Shown here: one piece after another, positions 24,901-31,336 of the stretch
Layout of the letters: each line of letters starts with the position of its first letter
Numbering within the stretch: position 1 is the first letter of the stretch
Source of the DNA: Streptosporangium nondiastaticum
GTDB taxonomy: Bacteria > Actinomycetota > Actinomycetes > Streptomycetales > Streptomycetaceae
Assembly: GCF_003011965.1 (NCBI RefSeq)
Contig: NZ_PXWG01000065.1
Coordinates: 1 to 34,637, forward strand
DNA: 34,637 nucleotides
Reading direction: 5' to 3'
Program-made: the position numbers and the translations under genes
Notes under the pieces: model-generated
Told to the model about the DNA's origin: nothing
Seen by the model: the letters and a program-made list of their open reading frames with translations, nothing else
Databases searched by the model: none

Positions 24901-26541
24901 GCGGCGTACGCCGGGGTGGTCACCTATGGGGGCCTCGGACGTCACCCAGCGGGGGCCGCCGATGAGCTCGCCGTGGCGGGCGTGGTCAGTCTGGTCGTGC
25001 AGGCGGGTGCCGGAGCCCTCGTCGAAGCGGTAGTAGGCGACGAGCCCGGGGTCGTTGCCGATGAGCCGGACGCTCTTGTCGCGCTTGAGTTCGCCGGCGG
25101 TGCGGGCGCGGTCCCAGATCCGGACCTCGTCCAGCTCGGCGCGGGCGCCGCCGAACCACAGGGCCTTGCCCAGCAGCAGCGCGCCGGTCCCGGCGTAGGC
25201 GCCGTCCGCGTCGCGCGTGGCGGCCGCCTCGCCGTCGCGGTAGACGGTCTGGCGGCGCGTGGCGTGCTCGTAGACGCAGGCCCAGTGATGCCAGGCGGTG
25301 TCGACGACGCGCACGTCGGTGTTGAAGTCGTCGCCGTAGAAGGCGAACGTGAAGCGGTCGTCCTCGCGGAAGCCGATGTGCAGGGAGTTGTGAGGGCTGC
25401 CGGCGGTGTCACCGTGCCCGACGAGGTACTCCTCGCGTCCCGTCGCCGTGCGCCGCGCCCAGAACTCGACGGTGAAGTCGCGCCCGGCGAGCTCGGGTCC
25501 CTGCGGGACGCGCACGTGGGCGTCGCCCTCGCCGAAGGCCAGCGCGGTCTCCGCGTGGCCTTCGGTGCTCACCACGGGTATCAGCGGCTGTCCGGTGAAC
25601 GGGCAGGTGCCGGGGCCGGACTCGTAGACGGCGTCGCGGTGGGCGGGGTCGGGGCTGGTCCAGGCCTGGGTGCCCTGGAGGTTGAACAGACCGTCCCGGC
25701 TCTGCTCGACGCTGAAGGAGTCGATGCGGCCGGAGGCGTCGTTGTGCGCGAAGATCTGCCAGCGCTGCTGTCCGTGCACGGCGGTGGGGACGAGCAGGGC
25801 GGCGAACCGACCGCCCGAGAGGTGCCGGACGAAGGACAGCTGCTGCGTCGGCTCGTGGAAGGGACGGCCTTCCATGTCGGTCGTGCCCAGGCTGTCCTTG
25901 GCCGAGTCCGGCCGCGACTTGTGGCGGCTGCGGCGGAAGCGCGCCTCCAGGACGGGCTTCAGCTCCCCGCCCACGAGCAGGAACCGGTCGCACAGCAGGG
26001 TGTCCGCCGCCAGCGGCACCTTGGCGTCCGCGCCGTCCTTGGCGTAGTCGCCGCGGGCCGGGTCGCCGGACGAGCCGCCCCCGGCGAGTCTGTGGACGGC
26101 GTCGGGATGGTCAGCGCCGATGGACTGCCGCAGCACGACGATGTGCGTGCCGTCCGACAGGGCGTGGAACGGGACGGGGGCCGTGAGCCTGGCCGTGGTG
26201 GACAGGAAGGCGTCCACCTCGTCGTCGTTCAGCCGCTCGCCCGGAGCCGCCTCGATGCGTCCACCGCTCTTGACGACCGGCAGGGCCGTGGCCCCCGCGA
26301 CCGCGAAACCGGTGTCCGTGACGTCGGAGGGGAAGCGCAGCGGGACCGGGTTCTCCGACCAGTAGGCGGCGTCCAGTTCGCCCTTGGCCTCGTCGTGCCG
26401 GGACAGGTCCAGCACGGCGTAGACGATCCGTCGCTGGTCGTCCATCGCCAGGGCCACCGTGGTGCCCTGGTGCCGGACCGTCGTGGTGTGGACGTAGGTG
26501 CGGTCACTGTAGACCCTGAGCAGGTGCTGCTCGCCGGACAA
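18916..26541 (-). CDS. Giant (2541 aa) LamG-repeat protein of unknown function
   Basis: One uninterrupted frame of 2541 codons. The start is TTG 26541, fixed by GAGGAG five bases upstream (26547-26552). There is no signal peptide, LPXTG or transmembrane segment. Approximate order: unknown N-terminal domain (1-325); LamG A (330-545); coiled coil (644-690); a trefoil/ricin-like module (696-834); coiled coil (859-914); beta-rich region (920-1150); the start of a LamG domain (1193-1255) interrupted by LamG B (1261-1445) and apparently resuming at 1485-1515; LamG C (1520-1740); partial LamG D (1768-1870); C-terminal region with Ser/Thr/Gly-rich beta stretches at 2006-2068 and 2305-2348. LamG A and B are clear duplicates, sharing FTVEFWAR, WHHWACV and DEVR-W. 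LamG and trefoil folds usually bind sugars. The role is unknown; a large cytosolic or lysis-released adhesin or toxin is possible. Confidence 0.88.
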   Translation of the reverse strand: MSGEQHLLRVYSDRTYVHTTTVRHQGTTVALAMDDQRRIVYAVLDLSRHDEAKGELDAAYWSENPVPLRFPSDVTDTGFAVAGATALPVVKSGGRIEAAPGERLNDDEVDAFLSTTARLTAPVPFHALSDGTHIVVLRQSIGADHPDAVHRLAGGGSSGDPARGDYAKDGADAKVPLAADTLLCDRFLLVGGELKPVLEARFRRSRHKSRPDSAKDSLGTTDMEGRPFHEPTQQLSFVRHLSGGRFAALLVPTAVHGQQRWQIFAHNDASGRIDSFSVEQSRDGLFNLQGTQAWTSPDPAHRDAVYESGPGTCPFTGQPLIPVVSTEGHAETALAFGEGDAHVRVPQGPELAGRDFTVEFWARRTATGREEYLVGHGDTAGSPHNSLHIGFREDDRFTFAFYGDDFNTDVRVVDTAWHHWACVYEHATRRQTVYRDGEAAATRDADGAYAGTGALLLGKALWFGGARAELDEVRIWDRARTAGELKRDKSVRLIGNDPGLVAYYRFDEGSGTRLHDQTDHARHGELIGGPRWVTSEAPIGDHPGVRRDSFAVAGRKTVSGLSAVLYHQQEETTTGYGQEPKPAKRQARVLLSYATAGPDPKAGAETEDAYLATVDFGVGRDGRLAQVPDELALPVLAAPEGSSDVETISELDARIRQLVQDITAKETEVTELARQTASVPELERQREAYYERSQDLAGWAFRLRFKNTRDGEPQYLAVKGDGQGQGSYPPLVRTADKDAKSALWTIYMPPGSSWNGSMLYNVLNLHTGKDMNVSGASRNNDGELIIYQRESGAWNSLFGIYYSGGYAYLVNRQSEKAVCAPDRLGDRVVQYDTATVTESGEGLLYFERVRRHVLGHPDIADAGKRVEALDAQLAELRPQFELLERRRREIEAGQAELTAKRDELARLTGGLKGADDIALPVPQLSLDRTGLSTSGALLAFARSADRPYLLDSATGNVVLYFRGTNGQFFATYYDTTVVRSSRRLTSGDGQAVTFTARDSGTGLGSVTIRVTAGDGPGLCDVTIERGEERETWRGLPRQAADFAEIVNGTPEEPVTIGAVKSFDATTRLLSGGKAGDVAGGTLRLAEPLPAALPTGTPVTLGGHLYLTETAAAPGATSLRLDAGEGGPEPQPGEPVQRLRYDHRRASSTRPGVPLSAGSRLVLADPGTAREVPLGEVSDLVAGHGCRWRADKPGRAYSFDGQRNALTLPQERLDRVAVARDLTLEAWVNPETVSGAARIVHAGTGDVPYTLGLLAPAATVVPALAFDGKSGVAMTEKGFSLAGQSFTVEFWARQTKEWDGKTQYVVGHGTSHGSTRGALHIGWRADSTFTFAFYDDDLSTTHGQNYAGWHHWACVFDATTREQVIYRDGVAEDQRIATGTYQGDGLFSFGSHFGGWVPDYAAVEMDEVRLWGTARTAAEIRDRKNVRLTGKEPGLMGYWPCGDPLDQVGGKPGVLDRSGQNRHVYLRGGVTTAITTAELTQAVDTTYRVVAGAGDRLVATRDAFAPHEWTHLAAAYEQSWAVELSDSAYLEAPDNDALDIAGDLTVEVFCRVAALGAAQGLLSKGRTADGSGGSVPYRLLVLPDGKLEFGFEEPDGKLVRFTSTEAVGAGTFHRLAVVRKGGRSMQERKGNKEITAAGADGKPVKQTVELVESVDVQEWQDIRFFIDGREAGSARYEGPGAKGNTGTLDIGRAREGLDTRSFTGIVAEVRLWGLARDAAQLGTPVSARDRGLTAQWRFEENAGNTAADTTGSHPARLRGARWTRNPDPRGSAFRIYRNGVSVACDPLDGKDFADYGDTQLSLGARLKDGEVTQPFHGILEEVRIWRTARTQEQVLDNLFTRLKGEKEDLIAYWSFDRASTDESANLVRDEGLRGNDLTLPAAPARPAAVLSTAPVSSDTAQVRSALAAMRTPFHETVSGAPAVAEYADMQYTAKGEAFGVLKRAYGYLRDGRWHLVTGYKAGDLVSEWVGQVQFDPQLIGYIEGAPPVPSENLTPNTIDPDRATYDSVASVELTEAEEVVHSLSSAKERSVDAAFGFALSNEVDVDMWMIAAPLGFGVAKSMASAKVSAGVRGSLEFSNSWAEETSVSQGVNTARSMKVELAGSWEDPRTPLNAALGRRYVPSNMGFALVQSQTADVFALRLSHSGALVTYRIQPNPDIPKDWNVIPFPVNPRYTKQGTLDGAVGYDERGKVLDPDYAGTRDRGEYSYFKPREAYALKRRIQREQQRLHGYYETVSTETHAPDPTAERAGRVLGGAIGGDTAPGRTRDTEGSKAGAGFSRRDLVNTYVWTADGGFFAETTETTDSVSETTSGSYSLSGSVGASVGTSFDVMGIGINAQLDASIGGGMTATRARGKNASRSFGLSVTCAPSGNLQQYDANRKPVFDASGNPVNAPGKVDAYRFLSFYLGEDTEHFDTFFHKVVDPRWLENGTDPNAAALRQARQSDRKPPCWRVMHRVTFVSRLLPPVSSAGTPPLERTMRELDLESNYELVRRLDPYVKTSATGRGELAGAVRTALSAHLPQLAPHAEEVIEFLAQYYGVEG

Positions 26542-26572
26542 GAAGTCTCCTCGAGAGGTCGCGCCGCCGGAA

Positions 26573-26601
26573 GGAACACATCACGGAACACATCACGGAA
26601 C
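26573..26601. repeat. 12-bp tandem repeat in the giant gene leader
   Basis: GGAACACATCAC occurs twice head to tail (26573-26584, 26585-26596), followed by GGAAC. It lies 21-50 bp upstream of the giant gene's ribosome site, so it is probably in the leader or promoter of that gene. Confidence 0.85.
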
Positions 26602-26861
26602 CGAGGCGCAGGACGGTGTGAAATCGCGCCGCTGACCAGCCGTTCCGATGAGACGGTGACTGCGGCGATCACACGATTGGCCAGGACCCGACACCCCGTC
26701 AAGGAACGTTTTGCGCCGGTGGCCGGATGACATGTCCCCTACGGAAGGGAGCCCGGCGGGAGGGCGCGGGCTCGCGCGGCGGGAGGGCGCGGCAGGAGCC
26801 GTGGGACCGTGGCCGGATCAGGGTCTGCTCTCCGGCCGGGCGGGCTGCCACCGTAGCTTGC

Positions 26862-26961
26862 GGAAGTACCGCAACTCGTGGAAGTACTGGAGCTCGTGGA
26901 CGTACCGGAGCTTGAGGAAGTACCGGAGCTCGTGAAAGTACCGGAGCTCGTGGAAGTACCG
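26862..26961. repeat. 18-bp tandem repeat array (5.5 units)
   Basis: Units of consensus GGAAGTACCGGAGCTCGT start at 26862, 26880, 26898, 26916, 26934 and a half unit at 26952. Units 1-3 and 5 carry one to four substitutions; unit 4 is exact. Each unit contains the palindromes GTAC and GAGCTC. The array ends 23 bp before the ribosome site of the YjbQ gene, so it lies in its promoter or leader. It could bind a regulator, or be a neutral minisatellite. Confidence 0.9.
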
Positions 26962-26993
26962 CTCGACCGTCCGCCGAGAGTGCCGGAGGAGTC

Positions 26994-27530
26994 ATGACGA
27001 CCGTCTCGCAACCGCACGTCAACGTCATCCACCGCGAGGTGCTGCCGACGGGCAGTTCGATCGCGCTGTCAGCCAGGCTGCGCGTCACGATCGACGAAGC
27101 GGAGAGCGTCGCCGACCTCACCGGCCACCTGCACGACCTGGTCGCGGAATCCGGCGTGCGCGAAGGGACCTTGCAGGTGTACTGCGCGCACACGACCTGC
27201 GGCCTGGTCATCAACGAGAACGACGCCGCACTGCACCAGGACGTCCAGGCCTTGCTCGAACGCCTGGCCCCGCACAGCAGCACCCACCACTACGCCCACG
27301 ACAAACACCGCACCCCTGCCGAGAGGCGGATCCACGGCGAACGGGACAACGGCCACTCCCACGCCCGCGCCCGGCTCGCCACCCACCCCGAACTCAACGT
27401 CCCCATCACCGCGGGAGCCCTCTACCTCGGCCGCTGGCAGGCGGTGATGCTCGCCGAGTTCGACGGCCCTCGCACCCGCGAACTGCTCGTGCGCGCCCAC
27501 GACGCCGCCCCACGGCCTCCGGCCGTCTGA
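26994..27530 (+). CDS. YjbQ family protein (secondary thiamine-phosphate synthase type, UPF0047)
   Basis: A 178-residue protein from ATG 26994 with GGAGGA three bases upstream. The YjbQ signatures are intact: YCAHTTCGLVINENDAALHQ (residues about 62-81), ERDNGHSHARARLA near 116-129, and GRWQAVMLAEFDGPRTRELL near the end. Conserved histidines in the first two motifs line the active-site pocket of this trimeric fold. Weak thiamine-phosphate synthase activity has been reported for some members; the physiological role is unclear. It stands alone downstream of the 18-bp array. Confidence 0.88.
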   Translation: MTTVSQPHVNVIHREVLPTGSSIALSARLRVTIDEAESVADLTGHLHDLVAESGVREGTLQVYCAHTTCGLVINENDAALHQDVQALLERLAPHSSTHHYAHDKHRTPAERRIHGERDNGHSHARARLATHPELNVPITAGALYLGRWQAVMLAEFDGPRTRELLVRAHDAAPRPPAV

Positions 27531-27591
27531 TCGGCAGCTCGCGCGCGGCGTCCGCCGGGTGCTCGGGCCCGGGTGCGTGGCGCCGTGCAGC

Positions 27592-28251
27592 CTACGCTCG
27601 CGGGCTTACCGTCAAGGTGAGGCTTCCGGGCAGGGCTGCGCACGCTTCCCGGAAGTGAGCGGCCAGGTCACTGCGCGTAGGTGAGCCCGGCGAGGACACC
27701 CAGGTGTCCAGCGCACAGTGGAAGGCGGCGACGAGCATGTCCAGGGCGAGCCGGGGACGCGGATCGTCCTTGCTGCCGAAGTCGAACCGGCGGTGGAGGA
27801 TGCCGAGCGCGGCACGGCTGGTGTCGTTGCAGAACCGCAGGCCGTGCGCATCCATCGACGGAGTCCGGTCGGCCAGCTGACGGCTGAGCAGTACGCGATG
27901 CGCCCAGTCGTCATCGGTCATGCGCTCCAGCGCGGCGCACAGCGCCGTCCGGAGCATCTCCAGCACCGGACCGTGGCCGGGCTCGCGGGTTTCGAGGTCG
28001 TCGAGGAAGGCCCGCCACAGATCCTGCGTGGGCGCCATGGCCACGTCTTCCTTGCTGCTGAAGTGCCGGAAGAACGTGCGCTTGGACGTCTCCACCTCGT
28101 CGCAGAGCTCGTCGAGGGTCACGCCGTTGAAGCCCCGCTCGGTGAACAGCTCCAGAGCGGTGTCGATCAGGGCTTCCCTCGTGCGCCGCTTCTTGCGTTC
28201 GCGCAGCGGGAGCCGGTCGCCGTGTTCGTGCGGCGTGAGCGCATTCCCCAT
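27592..28251 (-). CDS. TetR family transcriptional regulator
   Basis: A 219-residue repressor from ATG 28251; longer in-frame starts run into the operator and are unlikely. The N-terminal HTH is clear at residues about 20-65: TREALIDTALELFTERGFNG, then VTLDELCDEVETSKRTFFRH and FSSKEDV. The C-terminal ligand domain is all helical and resembles the MftR/TetR_C_17 type. It diverges from the MDR oxidoreductase at 28350, with TGCCACT half-sites between the starts, so it most likely represses that gene and itself. Ligand unknown. Confidence 0.88.
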   Translation of the reverse strand: MGNALTPHEHGDRLPLRERKKRRTREALIDTALELFTERGFNGVTLDELCDEVETSKRTFFRHFSSKEDVAMAPTQDLWRAFLDDLETREPGHGPVLEMLRTALCAALERMTDDDWAHRVLLSRQLADRTPSMDAHGLRFCNDTSRAALGILHRRFDFGSKDDPRPRLALDMLVAAFHCALDTWVSSPGSPTRSDLAAHFREACAALPGSLTLTVSPRA

Positions 28252-28276
28252 GACGGACAGCGTACCCGAGGGGTAA

Positions 28277-28310
28277 TTGCCACTTGCGGGCACATGCCAC
28301 TGAGTGGCAT
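28277..28310. promoter_or_regulatory. Operator cluster between TetR and MDR genes
   Basis: A perfect 17-bp palindrome (28294-28310, arms ATGCCACT and AGTGGCAT around G) plus an extra TTGCCACT half-site 17 bp upstream (28277-28284). It sits in the 98-bp divergent promoter gap, as expected for TetR binding. Confidence 0.75.
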
Positions 28311-28349
28311 AACTGTGGACCTGCGCCATCTACCGAAGGGTTCACCGCC

Positions 28350-29279
28350 ATGCGTGCATTGCTCGTCGACCGCTCCGTACCTGCCGGACTCCGGCTCGCC
28401 ACGGCCCCTGACCCCGAGCCCGCCCCCCATCAGGCCCTGGTCCGGGTGCAAGCGACCTCCCTCAATTACGGCGAGGTCCGGTTCGCCCTGCAGGAAGCGC
28501 CCGAGGGCGCTGTCCTCGGATGGGATGCGGCCGGGGTGGTGGTGCGCGCGGCCGCCGACGGGTCCGGTCCGGCGGTCGGCACCCCGGTGGTCACGCTCGG
28601 CACCGACGGCGCGTGGGCCGAGCTCCGCGCCGTGGACACCGACCGGATGGGCGTGGCACCGGCCGGAGCCGATCCCGGAGCCCTCAGCACCATCCCGGTG
28701 GCGGGAGCCACCGCCCTGCGCGCACTGCACCGCCTGGGGCCGATACTGGGACGGCGCGTGCTCGTCACCGGCGCGACGGGCGGTACGGGCCGGTACGTCG
28801 TGCAGCTGGCCCGGCGCGGCGGAGCGCACGTCGTGGCCTCCACCGGTTCCCCGGCACGGCACGGCGACAGCCTGCGCGGGTCGGGGGCGCACGAAGTGGT
28901 GGCAGGACCGCTCGAAGTCCAGGGTCCGGTTGACGGGGTGGTGGACCTGGTGGGTGGTCAGCAACTCGTCGACGCCTACGGCATGCTGCGCGAAGGCGGG
29001 ACCCTCGTCGCCGTCGGGCACTCCGCGCACGAAGCCGAAGTCTTTCCGTACGGCGCCCTCTTCGGCGATCAGGGCCGGCACGACCGCTCGATCGCCGCCT
29101 TCTTCCTGCTCGCCTGCACGGAGCTCGCCCCGGATCTGTCGTGGCTCGCGGGCCAGGTCGCTTCCGGCGCCCTCGACCCGCAGATCTCCTGGCGCGGCGG
29201 CTGGGAGAAGGCCGCGGACGCCGTGGACGCCCTGCTCAACCGCCGCCTGCACGGCAAGGCGGTTCTGGACATTCCCTGA
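28350..29279 (+). CDS. MDR family NAD(P)-dependent oxidoreductase (quinone oxidoreductase-like)
   Basis: A 309-residue medium-chain dehydrogenase/reductase from ATG 28350 with GAAGGG nine bases upstream. The GroES-like N-terminal domain contains LVRVQATSLNYGEVRFAL; the cofactor domain begins RVLVTGATGGTGRYVVQLAR (residues about 136-155). No structural or catalytic zinc cysteines are present, so it is the zinc-free quinone/enone reductase type. Such enzymes reduce quinones or unsaturated carbonyls with NADPH, often as detoxification under TetR control, which fits the divergent regulator. Its 3' end overlaps the decayed gene on the other strand by about 44 bp. Confidence 0.87.
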   Translation: MRALLVDRSVPAGLRLATAPDPEPAPHQALVRVQATSLNYGEVRFALQEAPEGAVLGWDAAGVVVRAAADGSGPAVGTPVVTLGTDGAWAELRAVDTDRMGVAPAGADPGALSTIPVAGATALRALHRLGPILGRRVLVTGATGGTGRYVVQLARRGGAHVVASTGSPARHGDSLRGSGAHEVVAGPLEVQGPVDGVVDLVGGQQLVDAYGMLREGGTLVAVGHSAHEAEVFPYGALFGDQGRHDRSIAAFFLLACTELAPDLSWLAGQVASGALDPQISWRGGWEKAADAVDALLNRRLHGKAVLDIP

Positions 29280-30205
29280 GAGACGGCCCGTTCGGCTCCG
29301 GCTGCCGGTCCGCCCTTCGGAAGTGTTCCCGCAGGAGCTCGGACCTCGCGAGCACTTCCGCGACGTCCGGGTGGTCCCGTCGTATCCTGTGCGCGTATCT
29401 CGCGCAGAGTTCCCTCCTCTTCTCCAGGTCGTGGTGAAGGAGCGTCTTCGCATTCCACAGGTGGGTGAAGGTCGTGTTCTTCCGCCCGGACCGCAGCTCG
29501 GCCCCCCGTGTAGTCGCGCAGGAACGAACCGATACGCACGCCGCTCGCCTTCGCGCACATGGGCAGCAACCGCTGCTCCGCGAAGACCGGGTGCGCGGGC
29601 AGCGCCTCGCCGGGCTCCGACCGGACCGGGTTGCCCTCCATGAACGACAGCGCCCGGTCGGCGTACGCGTTCTTGAACGCGTCTTCGGTGAAGACGAGCA
29701 GCGCGGCGCTGCAGGGGGTGACCGACCAGTCCAGCCCGCTCCAGTCGAAGCCGGGTGGTGGGGTGAGGCGGCCCTGACCGACGTAGGCGGCGAAGCAGAG
29801 CGGCTCCTCGTGCAGGCTCATCACTTCCGCGGTGACGAGCTGCCGGATGCCGCCCCAGACGATGAGGTCGACGTCCATGACACAGCACGGCGCCGCCTCC
29901 TGCCGAAGGGCCACGACCTTTCCGAAGGACCAGAAGACGCCGCAGTTGATCGTCCGGGACGCCGATTCCAGAAGCCCGGCGTCGACTCCGCCGTCCCACA
30001 GGTCAAGGAGCCCCAGCCGGTCGTAGAACTCCCGTCCCCCGGGGTCCGTGTAGAGCCGGATCACCCCGTTGTGCCGGCGCCACTCAAGAGCCGACAGGAC
30101 TGTCGTGAGGACCTCGAAGTCCTCCTGCCGGTACGGGGATCCCTCGGCCCGCGAGACGTAGAAGTTCATGGTCGGCCGGGTGGAAACGACGTGGATCGCC
30201 TTCAC
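29236..30205 (-). pseudogene. DUF6734-like (glycosyltransferase-fold-like) gene with a frameshift
   Basis: GTG 30205 follows AAGGAGG. The first 233 codons read cleanly: MKAIHVVSTRPTMNFYVSRA, SFGKVVALRQEAAPCCVMDV followed by DLIVW, and DWSVTPCSAALLVF. At a run of six C (29502-29507 on +) the reading changes: with one base fewer the protein continues AELRSGRKNTTFTHLWNAKT, LLHHDLEKRRELCARYAHRI, to a stop at 29236-29238. As sequenced, the frame runs on into nonsense. The repaired product would have about 322 residues. The DVD motif and layout recall sugar-nucleotide-dependent transferases, but the DUF6734 assignment is from memory. The cause is a real frameshift, phase variation or a sequencing slip. 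Confidence 0.65.
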
Positions 30206-30256
30206 CGTTCCTCCTTCCCGGGCGGCCGTTCCCTCACGACAGGTGCGGCGGTTCCC

Positions 30257-30612
30257 TCACAACAGGTACCGCCGGATGCCGGGCATGTGCCGCAGCATTC
30301 CCACGAGCTCGGGATAGTCGGCGCGGATCCGGGCCACGCACCGCCGGCAGAAGGCCTCCCGGAGGTCCTGGTCGCAGGCGGGCCTCGGCTTCCCGCCGGA
30401 TCGGGTTGCCCACGATGAACTCCATCGCCTTGGCGTGGAACATCTTGGTGAGCCGGTCCTCCGCGTAGTACGTCAGCGAGGCGTTACAGGGGAGCGCGTC
30501 CCAGTCCCACTCCTCCCAGACGTATCCGGGGGGCGTGCTCGGCTCGCTTCGGGGCTTGTAGACGCCGTGGTGCAGGGGCTCCGAGAACCAGCGGAAGCTC
30601 TCCTGGTGTAGT
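30257..30612 (-). pseudogene. Second DUF6734-like paralogue, truncated and internally deleted
   Basis: Starting in mid-gene, the frame reads QESFRWFSEPLHHGVYKPRS, then YVWEEWDWDALPCNASLTYY and MFHAKAMEFIVGNPIRREAE. This parallels EEPLCFAAY, FDWSGLDWSVTPCSAALLVF and ADRALSFMEGNPVRSE of the neighbour at 29236-30205. It then breaks, and another frame supplies the family C-terminus ACDQDLREAFCRRCVARIRA and DYPELVGMLRHMPGIRRYLL before TGA at 30257-30259. The N-terminal third and about 70 residues in the middle are missing. No start or ribosome site; not functional. Confidence 0.6.
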
Positions 30613-30871
30613 CGTGCACGGTCGGCTGGTGCGCCGCCTCGCCGAGACAGGCCCGGCAGCCCGCCGGCACCTCGCCGCGCATGAGCTGCTTGCGGGCGGA
30701 CCGCATCTTCTCACTGTTCACCAGCTCGGACACGTCGCCGACATGCCCCAGCCGGCCGGCCGCCGGCCCCTTGTCCTCACAGCAGATGACCGTCTCGCCA
30801 TCGGCCCAGGTGGCCAGTGAGAGGAAGGGGGCGATGCAGCGCGGGGTCCCCTTCTCGCTTCTCCGAGTCAT
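30603..30871 (-). pseudogene. Radical SAM SPASM-domain fragment
   Basis: From about ATG 30871 the frame reads MTRRSEKGTPRCIAPFLSLA, TWADGETVICCEDKGPAAGR, LGHVGDVSELVNSEKMRSAR and GEVPAGCRACLGEA. This is the SPASM pattern (Cys, about 15 residues to a DG turn, CC, then a GdV..L.NSekmr..R stretch and final CxxC) that binds auxiliary iron-sulfur clusters in peptide-maturing radical SAM enzymes. The CxxxCxxC radical SAM core is absent from the window. The fragment runs directly into the truncated DUF6734-like remnant in a different frame at about 30603. It is a relic of a larger enzyme, perhaps from a RiPP-type cluster. Confidence 0.6.
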
Positions 30872-31215
30872 CGCGGCCCCCGGTGGGTGGGCGGAGAAGA
30901 ACGTCAGCGCTCGGCCGGGGAAGACCGCACCAGGCCAGTCATGCGGCATTCTCCCCGACGGGGCCGAGACTCCGCCATGCGGGCCGAGAACGTACGGGTG
31001 AAGACCAGCCAAACCCACGCCCCACAAGGGGCTCCAGGGTTTCGCCGTCCGGCTCATGAGTGAAGCCCGGGGGCGGCTGTTCCGCGCTTCGATTACCGGC
31101 AATCAGCCCGCGGCCTTCACACCACAATGGCGCGATTTCCGATCAGAACAGAGCGTAAGGGGACACTATCAGCCCACCCGATAATCCTCGCCGACGCAAC
31201 CCCCGCTCAACGCAC
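30872..31215. other. Intergenic stretch without a supported gene
   Basis: About 340 bp between the SPASM fragment and the polyol operon promoter. The minus frame just upstream of the SPASM ATG (GAVFPGRALTFFSAHP, about 30875-30945) could be more of the decayed radical SAM gene. Beyond that, no frame has coding character. The segment 31110-31215 becomes less GC-rich towards the promoter. Confidence 0.5.
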
Positions 31216-31257
31216 TATGTCTAGGGAATTGACATAACTTCACAGAAAGTGTGTGAT
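31216..31257 (+). promoter_or_regulatory. Promoter and likely DeoR operator of the polyol operon
   Basis: A consensus -35 TTGACA at 31229-31234, 17-bp spacing, and a -10-like TGTGAT at 31252-31257, about 80 bp before the DeoR ATG. TATGTC (31216-31221) and GACATA (31231-31236) form an inverted repeat that overlaps the -35, placed for repression, probably by the DeoR protein itself. Confidence 0.65.
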
Positions 31258-31336
31258 CTGAGCAGTGGCCGCACCGCTGCGGGCACCCTGTTCCGGAGGC
31301 CGGTGCGTCCAGGACAGCCGGAGCGAGGAGAGATCC

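Larger units (their letters stand above)
26542..26993. other. Divergent intergenic region with two tandem repeat arrays
   Basis: 452 bp between the giant gene (-) and the YjbQ gene (+). From left to right: the giant gene's GAGGAG site, a 12-bp repeat (26573-26601), about 260 bp without clear features, a 5.5-unit 18-bp array (26862-26961), and the GGAGGA site of the YjbQ gene (26985-26990). On the minus strand, TTGACG at 26698-26703 is a weak -35 candidate. Open frames here encode only low-complexity peptides and lack ribosome sites. Confidence 0.6.

Noticed and set aside
18895..26730. A 2611-codon open frame on the + strand antisense to the giant gene
   Set aside because: Its translation is Gly/Val/Ala/Arg-rich low-complexity sequence with no domain, as expected for the complement of a high-GC gene. 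The minus frame has LamG motifs, a ribosome site and correct codon bias.
26573..26961. CRISPR array
   Set aside because: The repeat units are directly contiguous without spacers and no cas genes are present.
26699..27283. Minus-strand ORFs over the 18-bp array encoding Thr/Ser-rich repeats
   Set aside because: They overlap the well-supported YjbQ gene, lack ribosome sites, and the peptide repeat is only the array read in frame.
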